DNA from: Rhea pennata
Taxonomy: Eukaryota; Chordata; Aves; Rheiformes; Rheidae
Length of the DNA stretch: 64,000 bases
NCBI RefSeq assembly: GCF_028389875.1
Contig: NC_084678.1
Coordinates: forward strand, 17,266,899 to 17,330,898
Reading direction: 5' to 3'
Both the position numbers and the translations under genes were made by a program. This document shows, one piece after another, positions 26,915 through 36,390 of the stretch (the first letter of the stretch is position 1; every line of letters begins with the position of its first letter). Below the pieces are notes generated by a model. The model was not told the DNA's origin. It saw only the letters and a list, made by a program, of their open reading frames with translations, and did no database searches.

Positions 26915-29165
26915 AGGGTGGTGCTGAGGGAAGGAGGATCCTAGAGTGGTGCTGAGAGTGAGCGCACCAGGTGCAGTGCTGAGGGGATGGGGGCACCTGC
27001 CACGGCACTGAGGGGATGGGGGCACCTGGCATGGCGCTGAGGGGATGGGGGTACCTGGCACGGTGCTGAGGGGATGGGGGTACCTGGTGCAGCGCTGAGG
27101 GTATGGGGGCACCTGGCACGGCACTGAGGGGATGGGGGTACCTGGCACGGTACTGAGGGGATGGGGGTACCTGGTGCGGCGCTGAGGGGATGGGGGTACC
27201 TGGTGCAGCGCTGAGGGGATGGGGGCACCTGGCACGGCACTGAGGGGATGGGGGTACCTGGTATGGCGCTGAGGGGATGGGGGTACCTGGCACGGTGCTG
27301 AGGGGATGGGGGTACCTGGTGTGGCGCTGAGGGGATGGGGGTACCTGGCACGGCGCTGAGGGGATGGGGGTACCTGGTATGGCACTGAGGGGATTGGGGT
27401 ACCTGGCACAGCACTGAGGGGATGGGGGCACCTGGCATGGCGCTGAGGGGATGGGGGTACCTGGCACGGTGCTGAGGGGATCGGGGTACCTGGCACGGCG
27501 CTGAGGGGATGGGGGTACCTGGTGCAGCGCTGAGGGGATTGGGGTACCTGGCACAGCACTGAGGGGATGGGGGCACCTGGCATGGCGCTGAGGGGATGGG
27601 GGTACCTGGCACAGCACTGAGGGGATGGGGGTACCTGGCACGGTGCTGAGGGGATGGGGGTACCTGGTGCGGCGCTGAGGGGATGGGGGTACCTGGCACG
27701 GTGCTGAGGGAATGGGGGTACCTGGTGTGGCGCTGAGGGGATGGGGGTACCTGGCACGGTGCTGAGGGGATGGGGGTACTTGGCACAGCACTGAGGGGAT
27801 GGGGGTACCTGGCACGGTGCTGAGGGGATGGGGGTACCTGGCATGGCACTGAGGGGATGGGGGTACCTGGCACGGCGCTGAGGGGATGGGGGTACTTGGC
27901 ACAGCACTGAGGGGATGGGGGTACCTGGCACGGCGCTGAGGGGATGGGGGTACCTGGCACGGCACTGAGGGGATGGGGGTACTTGGCACAGTGCTGAGGG
28001 GATGGGGGTACCTGGCACGGTGCTGAGGGGATGGGGGTACCTGGCACAGCGCTGAGGGGATCGGGGTACCTGGCACGGCGCTGAGGGGATGGGGGTACCT
28101 GGCACAGCACTGAGGGGATGGGGGTACCTGGTGCGGTGCTGAGGGGATGGGGGGTACCTGGCACGGCGCTGAGGGGATGGGGGTACCTGGTGCGGTGCTG
28201 AGGGGATGGGGGGTACCTGGCACGGCGCTGAGGGGATGGGGGTACCTGGCACGGTGCTGAGGGGATGGGGGTACCTGGCACGGTGCTGAGCACATGGGGG
28301 TACCTGGCATGGCACTGAGGGGATGGGGGTACCTGGTGCGGTGCTGAGGGGATGGGGGGTACCTGGCACGGCGCTGAGGGGATGGGGGTACCTGGTGCGG
28401 TGCTGAGGGGATGGGGGTACCTGGCACGGCACTGAGGGGATGGGGGTACCTGGCATGGCGCTGAGGGGATGGGGGTACCTGGCACGGCGCTGAGGGGATG
28501 GGGGGTACCTGGTGCGGTGCTGAGGGGATGGGGGTACCTGGCACAGCGCTGAGGGGATGGGGGTACCTGGTGCGGTGCTGAGGGGATGGGGGTACCTGAC
28601 ATGGCACTGAGGGGATGGGGGTACCTGGCACGGTGCTGAGGGGATGGGGGTACCTGGTGCGGTGCTGAGGGGATGGGGGTACCTGGCACAGCACTGAGGG
28701 GATGGGGGTACCTGGCACGGCGCTGAGGGGATGGGGGTACCTGGTGCGGTGCTGAGGGGATGGGGGTACCTGGCACGGCACTGAGGGGATGGGGGTACCT
28801 GGCACGGTGCTGAGGGGATTGGGGTACCTGGTGCGGTGCTGAGGGGATGGGGGTACCTGGCACAGCACTGAGGGGATTGGGGTACCTGGTGCGGTGCTGA
28901 GGGGATGGGGGTACCTGGCACAGCACTGAGGGGATTGGGGTACCTGGTGCGGTGCTGAGGGGATGGGGGTACCTGGCACAGCACTGAGGGGATGGGGGTA
29001 CCTGGCACGGCGCTGAGGGGATGGGGGTACCTGGTGCGGTGCTGAGGGGATGGGGGTACCTGACATGGCACTGAGGGGATGGGGGTACCTGGCACAGCAC
29101 TGAGGGGATGGGGGTACCTGGCACGGCGCTGAGGGGATGGGGGTACCTGGCACAGCGCCGAGGGT
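26915..29165. repeat. 29-bp minisatellite, about 77 copies
   Basis: The unit contains GCTGAGGGGATGGGGGTACC followed by TGGCACGG or TGGTGCGG; consecutive CTGAGGGG cores are 29 bases apart, with occasional 30-base units (six G instead of five). Nearly every unit has a GGTACC hexamer. Copies are 85-100% alike to the eye. Because 29 is not a multiple of three and the minus strand lacks stops in the unit, all three minus frames stay open for 800-1100 codons; this is not a gene. It lies just 5' of RAD21L1. Confidence 0.97.
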
Positions 29166-29480
29166 GCTTAAGGCGATGCTGAGGGTTTGGGACCCCCAGC
29201 GCGGCGCTGAGAGGAGGCGGGCGCGGCGGGGCGGGGGGGGCGCTCGGCGCGGCGCTGAGGGCAGGCGGCGGCGGCGGCGCGGGCTCAGGGCGGCGGCGGC
29301 CCCCGGGGCTCCCCGCGCGCGCCCGCCCTGTGTGTCGGGGCCGGGGCGGGAGCCGCGGGCTCGCGCCGCCGCCAGCCGCCGCCCCCGCGAGCGCGCGCGG
29401 CCGGGCCGGGCCGGGCCGGGCCGGGCCATCCAAGAGCTGTTGCCCGGCATCGATGAGCAGCAGTGAGGGAGACAGACCCG
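29166..29480. promoter_or_regulatory. CpG island, candidate RAD21L1 first-exon promoter
   Basis: Very CpG-rich sequence with several (GGGCC) pentamers at about 29400-29428, bordering the 29-bp array. It is the only island between RAD21L1 and TMEM74B close to the RAD21L1 start, so it may hold its transcription start on the minus strand. No TATA box is seen. Confidence 0.4.
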
Positions 29481-32400
29481 ACCCCTCCTGCTCCGTGCAC
29501 GCCGAGGGCCGGTTGCCAGCACACGCCTGGAGCCGGGCTGGCTCCCAGCGGGGTCCCCAGACCCTCCCCCCCCCCCGGCTTCACCCACCAGTGTGGCCGA
29601 GCAGCAGGCCCAGATGCAAGTTTTCGCTACCCCACAGCACCCCAGCACGTTTGCAGCGGGGAGCAGCACCAGCCTGGAGCTGCTGCGTGTTGCTCCGGGT
29701 GCCGGGACACCCTCCGGGGGCTCCTCTGTGCTCACACCAGGAAAAGCCAGAAAAAAGCCGGGACCGCCACACTGCCGGGCTCCTTGGTGGCCTGGCACGT
29801 GGGCCAGCTGCCGCTGCCGGGAGCCCCCCGCGCCTCCACGCCGCACCACCGCCGGTGTCCTGGGGCGCAGACGAAGTGCAGCAGCTGCCCACGTCATCCC
29901 CGGAAAGGCACCTCGGCCCTCACTGCTTACCCCGGGGGAGCCGAGAGCTGCCCGGCTGCTGCATTTGCAGGTCGCTCTGCTGGGATGGACGTGGCTGCTC
30001 TCCAGAGACGTCCTAGAAGGCTGCAGGCCCTCTCGGGGTGTGTGTGGGGGGGTCCCATGGCTTCGGCCCCGGCTAGCAGCCCCTCGGGAGCCGGGCTTGC
30101 TTTTGCGTTGGCCCACGTGTGGGCATGCAGCCTGGAGCGGGGCTGCGCATCCCCGGCCCCCGCGCAGGCTGTCCCAGCGGCCTCCCGGGCTTGCCGGTGG
30201 GAACCTGCTAGAGCAGCTCCAAGTCCCCGTTCCTTCCCGGAGCTCCCTGAGGACCATGCTGGCGTCTCGAGGAGCACTACGAGGCCCAGCTCAGCGCAGG
30301 TTCCTGCCAGCATCTGCAGACGGAGGTCACTTACCCACCTCTCTTCTCCCAACCTTTATCCTTTAAGAGGCTGGTTGAAGGGCACCGCTCCTCTTTTTTT
30401 CAAGTCAGCAGTGCTGCATAGCTCTAAGCACTTTGGATAAAATGGTGCAGGTGAAGAGACCTGCAGACGGGGGAAAAAATGAGCTCAAGAACCGATCTCT
30501 TTGCAGAGGGAAAAGGCTAAAGGCAGGCAGCACCCTGCCCACGTCAGCTGGCCAGCACCGCACAGCCGCCCCGCAGAGGCTGTCAGCACGAGTGTGCACG
30601 CACGGGGGCACTTACCTACGGCCAGCTCAAAAAGCTGCGTTTCTCAGCCCTCTGCTTCATGCTTTCCGTGCCTTGCTGTATCCGCAGGCGGAGCACAGAA
30701 AGTCTCCTGGTGCTTCCCAGCCGCAGCCCGACACAGGAGCTGCTGCCGTATCGCCGGGCGCACTTCCGCGCTTGTGGTTTCCCCCGTCTCCCTGGCGGCC
30801 TGGTGTTAGCTGAAGATAATTAGGCCTCGGTTATCATCAGGAAAGCTTTACACCCTTTCCCAGCCCAGCCCCCCGGCTGCTCCCGCCGGAAGGCAGGGCA
30901 GGCCGGCTCCGTGCCTCGCGCGCCTGCCGGGAGCACCGAGGCACCGCGGCGTGAGCGCCGGGGCCCGCCCGTGCCGGCAGGCGCGACGGCATCGCGGGGC
31001 CGCGCGCCTCTGGTGCTCCGGGAGCTGAGGGCTCTCCGCGCCGCCGCCGAAAGCCTGTGGCTGGCTCCCGGATTGCTTGGCTGTTTTTCTCCCAAGCAAG
31101 CTCCGACCTCTGAGTCACCTTGAGCGGCGCCGGCTGCGGGCGCTCGCTCTGCCGCGGGATGCTGTGAATACTAAAGAGGCAGGAATGAAACTTTGCCCCC
31201 GCGGCAGGGCCGGATCGGAGGCTGGCTGCGCACCGAGGAGCGGCAGCAGCAGCCACGCACACCCCAGCCTCCCTCCGGCCTTGCCCTTTCTGTGCCGCGA
31301 AGGGACGTGCGGCAGGAGCCCGGGCCGCGTCCACAGCCTCCCCAGCTGACACCGGCCGCCCTTCTCCTCCGCCTGCTTGGGGCTCCTGTTTGCTGCCTCC
31401 TTCACCGTCCCTATTTCCTCTCTGTTGCCAAACAGCAGCATCGCTGCCAGGCACACATCCTCCCCGGCAGCCCTGTCCTGCCTCCCTCGCTCTGCTCTGT
31501 CCCCCCAGGCCCCCTCACTTCCTCCCACCTCTATTAATTCCCAAGCTCCGTGTCTCTCCCCTCTGATGCTCCTGCAGATTCACTCCAAATTTTGGCAGCG
31601 CTGTCTCTGACTGTGGCTGTCTCCATCTCTGCTCCCCTTCCCCAGGGTCAGTGTGGTCCTTGCCAGCCTTGAGCCCTGCACCACTGGCCCACGAGGGAAT
31701 AAGCAGCACCGGCCAGCCCCATGGCACCGGCCAGCCCCACGCTTGCATGCTCCGTCCCCATCTGTGCACGCCGGCGTGTCCCGCGGGCACAGAGCTGTTC
31801 ATGTGCGCATGAGGGCAAGCACACCAGTATTGCTGCCTCTATGTTTTTCTGCTTTTGCAAGTTTTATCCCTGGGGGAAGCAACTGCCTAATTATTTCCAC
31901 AGCTCCGAGGTTTCAGGGTTTGCCCCAATGCCCCAAGGAGTCAGTGGCAGAGCAGGACGCTGAGTCTCCTTCCTCTGGGGCAGCGCTGGGCTGCAAAGAG
32001 CGGGGACCTTGCGGGGGTTGAGGGGCTGCACGGAGCCTGGCTGAGCAGGGATGCGGCAGGACTGTTCTCCTGCGCTCCCCCCGCTCCGCTCCCCGCAGAG
32101 CTGCCCCAGACATTCTGCTCGCAGGCTGGCAGAAACGGCCAGCGAGATGCTGATTGAGGGGGACACGCTCAGGGGGTGCAGCGGGGGCTCCACCCAGCGG
32201 AGACCCCACTGGCTCCACCGTACTCATTCTCCCACTGCCAGAAATGTCCTGGATGCACCACCAAAGTCCCAGGCAAACCTACCTGGTTTGAGGGGCTTCA
32301 AAAACAAGCTGCACCCCATGGAGACGGTCCCTTTCCAGCCACAAAAAGCGCTTTGGAAGTCCCATGGCCCATGATGGTTTCTCCAAGGTCTCTTCAGCTT

Positions 32401-33860
32401 GAGGCACTGGCCCACCTGGACACTCACGCTCCATCCTCTGCACGACCCAGTTCTGCCTGCATCCTGGGGCGGACATCTCCGGCAGCTCTAACTATCCCTC
32501 CATCACTGGGGGGATATATCCGGCAGTGCCAGGTGCCTGCTCGCCGTGTCCCCAGCCTTACGGGGTCCCGACTGCCAAGGGGTGCTCAGTGCACGTTTAG
32601 GTGCACGGCACCTTCTGGGCACGTCGGCCGCTTCACGGAGCGCGTTGCTCTGCTCAGGAGCAGGCTGGCAGCATTTCTGGTTTTCCCAGGGAATACGGCG
32701 GTATCTGAAGCGCCAGTTCCCAGGGCTGCTGAGCTTTCCTCTCCTTCCCTCGCTGTCTGTGCCCGTGTGCTCCAGATCCGTACCTACATGCTGATGTGCC
32801 ATTTGGGACAACCTGTGTCCCGTGACCCACTTGTCTCCAGACTTCATCTTCTGTCCCTGGAAGGAGGTTGGTATTAAAGCCTCTGTGAATGTGGTTAATG
32901 TGTCAGAATGCACTTACATTTATTTTTAATTCTGCTTTCCCCTCAGCCCGGTTCTGGATGAGTCCCAGTGTACAACGCGCTGGGAAGCCGCTGGGTTTTG
33001 ACACAGCACAAGAAGAGATGGGAGGAGCAAGCAGGCAGGTCGCAGCAACGCAGCCCAAAATCGACCACAGGCTGTTAAAAACAAACCCACAGAAAAGACG
33101 CACGCCCTGGGACGCGGCAGGACCCGCAGGGTGCCGCCGAGCGAGGACGCGGGGCTCGGGGCGCAGGGCACTGCCAGCTCACAGCCCGGCTGGCACCAGC
33201 AGCCCATCCGGCGCTATTCCGGATGCGCCTCTGAAGATGCTTGAGAGATGCGAACGTGCTAAACCGAACGGGAATTTGATGGACAAATCTTCCCGGCAGC
33301 TTTCACCAACCCACCCGCTATCGCTCTTGATTCACGTCTCCGACACCATCTCCAGGCACAGCTCCAAAAGCAAAAATAGCACGCATCTTGGGAAAAAATA
33401 AGCTAAAAGCGTGCTCCCACCAGCAGGTCACTGATGGGGCTCAGGCCTGGATCCATTTCCTGGTCAGAAAGAACTGGTAGTTGAAGTGCTCAATGAAAAA
33501 TGGAATAAAGAGCCCAGGAAGAGGAGGGGGGCTCCGCGCTGCAGGGCCATGGGGCAGAGGGGCCAGCGGGCTCCCTGCGGCGCCCCACACCACAGGCTCT
33601 CGCGGCCTTTGTCACCCGAGGCTGGAGCACGCAGTGCCAAACCCGGGACAAGCCCAGAAACTTCCTGGGGCCACCCCGGCTCCCCAGTGGGGGAGGTGCC
33701 CCCAGGTGCCCCCAGTGCTGCCCCGGGTCCCCACGTCGTGTCCCCAACAGGGGATGCTGGGTGCCCGCAGCACCCCACGAGCACGTCCCACACCCTCTCT
33801 GCTGCTGCATCTGTGCCCCCCCCATCCGTGCCCACGGAGGGTCCTGGTGCCTGTCTGGGA
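29481..33860. other. Intergenic region, no supported gene
   Basis: Moderately GC-rich sequence between RAD21L1 and TMEM74B. Human 20p13 has C20orf202 in this interval; I see no open frame I can match to it. An acceptor-like site precedes an open stretch at about 32947-33401 on the plus strand, with no recognisable protein. A small noncoding transcript cannot be excluded. Confidence 0.4.
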
Positions 33861-33867
33861 GCGTGTG

Positions 33868-34092
33868 TGTGTGCACGCTCATGCAGCCCCAGTGTGTGTG
33901 TGTGTGTGTGTGTGTGTCTGCACACTCGTACAGCCCTGGAGCAGCCCTGGTGTGTGTGTGCGTGTGCGAGTGGGCGCGCATGTGCTCATGCATCCCTGGA
34001 GCAGCGCCGGTGTGCGTGTGCGTGTGTGTGTGCACGCTCGTGCAGCCCCGGGGCAGCCCCGGTGTGCATGTGCGTGTGCGCAGCGGCTGTGT
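33868..34092. repeat. GT-rich minisatellite with (GT)n cores
   Basis: About four copies of a 50-70-base unit, each made of GTGTGTGTGTG followed by CACGCTCGTGCAGCCC-like sequence and GAGCAGCC. The first copy holds a pure (GT)11-like run near 33894-33917. It lies about 0.75 kb upstream of TMEM74B. Confidence 0.8.
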
Positions 34093-34377
34093 GCACCCAC
34101 GGGGCCGGGCAGCTCGGGGGGCGCCCGCCGCCCTCCCCGCCGCTCCTGCCGCCGCGGCGCCGGGCACCGGGGGCGGCTCGGCTCGGTTCGGCTCGGCCCG
34201 GCTCGGCCCGGGCAGCGGGCTGGGGTAGGCAGCCCGGCGCGGGGCGGGGAAGCGGCGCAGGCACCGGGGCGGCGGCAGAGCGACGCGGGGACGCGGGGCG
34301 GCGGCTCGGGGCGAGGAAGCGGAGGGGAAAAGTCGGCTCGGCGAAGCGGGGAGCGGCGGGGCGGGGGCGAGGTGGGG

Positions 34378-34790
34378 GCAGCCCGGCTCGGGGGTCCCGG
34401 CTCGGGGGTCCCGGCTCCGGGGGGGGGGGAAGCAGCCCGGCTCGGGGGTCCCGGCTCCCGGGGAAGGGGGAGCAGCCCGGCTCGGGGGTCCCGGCTCCGG
34501 GGGGGGGGGGGGAGCAGCCCGGCTCGGGGGTCCCGGCTCCGGGGGGGGGGAGGGAGCAGCCCGGCTCGGGGGTCCCGGCTCGGGGGTCCCGGCTCCGGGA
34601 GGGGGGGGAAGCAGCCCGGCTCGGGGGTCCCGGCTCCGGGGGGGGGGGAGCAGCCCGGCTCGGGGGTCCCGGCTCCGGGGGGGGGGAGCAGCCCGGCTCG
34701 GGGGTCCCTGCTCCGGGGGGGAGGAGGGAGCAGCCCGGCTCGGGGGTCCCGGCTCCGGGGGGGGGGGGGGAGCAGCCCGGCTCGGGGGCC
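34378..34790. repeat. G-rich minisatellite directly upstream of TMEM74B
   Basis: Ten copies of a 37-55-base unit: CAGCCCGGCTCGGGGGTCCC, then GGCTCC and a run of 8 to 14 G. G-run length differs between copies, so the frame shifts from copy to copy. Each unit has several G tracts and could fold as G-quadruplex on the sense strand. The array ends 28 bases before the chosen TMEM74B ATG. Confidence 0.93.
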
Positions 34791-34817
34791 CGGCGCTCAC
34801 CTCTCGCCGGCGGCCCC

Positions 34818-35264
34818 ATGGCGTCCCCGCGGGCGGCCGAGGCGGCGGCGGCGGCGGGGCCGGGCCCGGCGCTGGCGCTGGCGCTGGGCTGCGCGCTGAG
34901 CGGGGCGGCGCTGGTGGTGCTGGCGGGGGCCGTGCCGCGGGCGGCGCGCCCCGACCCCGCCGTGCCGGCGCGCCAGATGGAGCGGCTGGAGGCGCGGGCG
35001 GCGCGGCTCCGCGCCCGCCTCGACCGCTGCACCGTGGCCGGGCTGGCGCTGCTCGCCCTGGGCGGGCTGCTGCTCGCCGCGCTGCTGCTCGCCGCCGCCG
35101 CCGCCCGCCGCCGCGCCCGCGTCGCCCGCCGCGCCGCCCGCTCCTACGGCTCGGTGCGTCTGCGGATGCGGCGGGTGTCGGAGGGGGCGCGGGCGCTGCT
35201 CGACAGCCCGCCCGGCCCGGCGCCGCCGCCGCCGCCGCCGCCCGCCGCCGGCCAGGGCTCCTAG
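34818..35264 (+). CDS. TMEM74B: TMEM74B-like two-pass membrane protein, single coding exon
   Basis: 148 aa. Two membrane segments flank a short basic linker: residues 18-40 (ALALALGCALSGAALVVLAG) and 71-96 (CTVAGLALLALGGLLLAALL). The linker RQMERLEARAARLRARLDRC fits the TMEM74-family pattern between the segments (MEKLE, LDRC), and SYGSVRLRMRRV after segment two matches the family's conserved tail. Family members localise to endolysosomal membranes; TMEM74 promotes autophagy, but the role of TMEM74B is poorly known. Start chosen at the first ATG (CCCCATGG) after the G-rich array. Human TMEM74B has a longer N-terminus (total about 256 aa), so the bird form may be shorter or its N-terminus may lie elsewhere. 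Position between RAD21L1 and PSMF1 supports the name. Extremely GC-rich. Confidence 0.85.
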   Translation: MASPRAAEAAAAAGPGPALALALGCALSGAALVVLAGAVPRAARPDPAVPARQMERLEARAARLRARLDRCTVAGLALLALGGLLLAALLLAAAAARRRARVARRAARSYGSVRLRMRRVSEGARALLDSPPGPAPPPPPPPAAGQGS

Positions 35265-35379
35265 CGCCGCGCACCCCGCTCGGCCCCCGGCCCTGCCCCG
35301 GCGGGGGTCCGCCGTGCGCCCACCCGGGCCCTGCGCTCACCGGGCTCGTATCCGCGGCACCGGGGCGACGCCAGGGTGC

Positions 35380-35880
35380 TTGGACGCCACCTCGGCCCTC
35401 CCGGACGGGGACTTGTCCCGGGACACTGGGGCCGCGTGGCCATCGGACGCCGCCTCGGCCCTTCCCGGACGGGGGACTCGTCCCGGCACGCTGGGGCCAT
35501 GCTGCCATCGGACGCCGCCTCGGCCCTCCCGGACGGGGGACCCATCCCAGTGCGCCGGGGCTGAGTGGCCGTTGGACGCTGCCTTGGCCATTCCCGGACG
35601 GGGACTTGTCCCGGGATGCCGGGGCTGCGTGGCCATCGGACGCCGCCTCGGCCCTCCAAGACAGGAGACTCACCCCAGCGCACCGGGACCATGCGGCCGT
35701 TGGACACCACCTTGGCCCTTCCCGGACGGGGACTTGTCCTGGGACGCCGGGGCCGCGTGGCCATCGGACGCCGCCTCAGCCTTCCCGGACAGGGGACTCG
35801 TCCCAGCACACTGGGGCCGTGTGGCCATCAGATGCCACCTCGGCCCTTCCTGGACGGGGGTCCCACCCAGCAGCACCGGA
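35380..35880. repeat. 64-65-bp minisatellite downstream of TMEM74B
   Basis: About eight copies of a 64-65-base unit built from GTGGCCATCGGACGCCGCCT, then CGGCCCTTCCCGGACGGGG, then ACTTGTCCCGGGA; CATCGG cores recur at 35441, 35506, 35570 and 35634. It begins about 115 bases after the TMEM74B stop, so it may be in the 3' UTR. Open frames across it are repeat artefacts. Confidence 0.92.
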
Positions 35881-36349
35881 CGGACAGAGGGACATCGCCT
35901 TCGAGGCGCCCGCGGGATTTCCGTGCCGCGGACAGTCGCTGCCTCCCAGGGCCAAGGCCTGGATGGGAAGCGCATTCGAGCGCTGTGCCACCGCCCCGAG
36001 GAGCCTCCCGGCTGCCGCGCAGGGCTGGCGGCTCCATTTTGGGATGTAGCTTCTAATTTTCTGCTGCCAGTGACTCTTTTTCTTTTTTAAAAAAGCAATA
36101 GTTACTTGTAAAACAGCACGGGGTAGAACTGGTGCTTTCACGGCTCCCGGCAGAGCGCGGTGACCGCTGCACGCCGGGGCCGGACGTCCTCCGGGCCTGC
36201 CCAGCACCGGCAAGCGGGACGAAGGCCTGGACACGCTCCCACACTGCGCTGAACCGCCTGCTCCCACCAGTGGTCCCGGAACATCCCCCTCCAAGATCTC
36301 GGTGCTCTGGCCAGAGGAGAAGGAATAATTCAGAAAGCTTTGAAAAAAT

Positions 36350-36390
<41 letters not shown>

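Noticed and set aside
26669-30257. Three overlapping minus-strand frames of about 808, 830 and 1114 codons
   Set aside because: They are the same 29-bp repeat read in three frames; their unique flanks are out-of-frame RAD21L1 sequence or CpG-island sequence, with no domain.
32889-33401. 170-codon plus-strand frame after an acceptor-like site
   Set aside because: No recognisable protein, low-complexity composition and no supporting donor; kept only as part of the intergenic description.
33481-35673. Frames of 472-727 codons on both strands around TMEM74B
   Set aside because: Stop-poor GC-rich repeats; only 34818-35264 shows family features.
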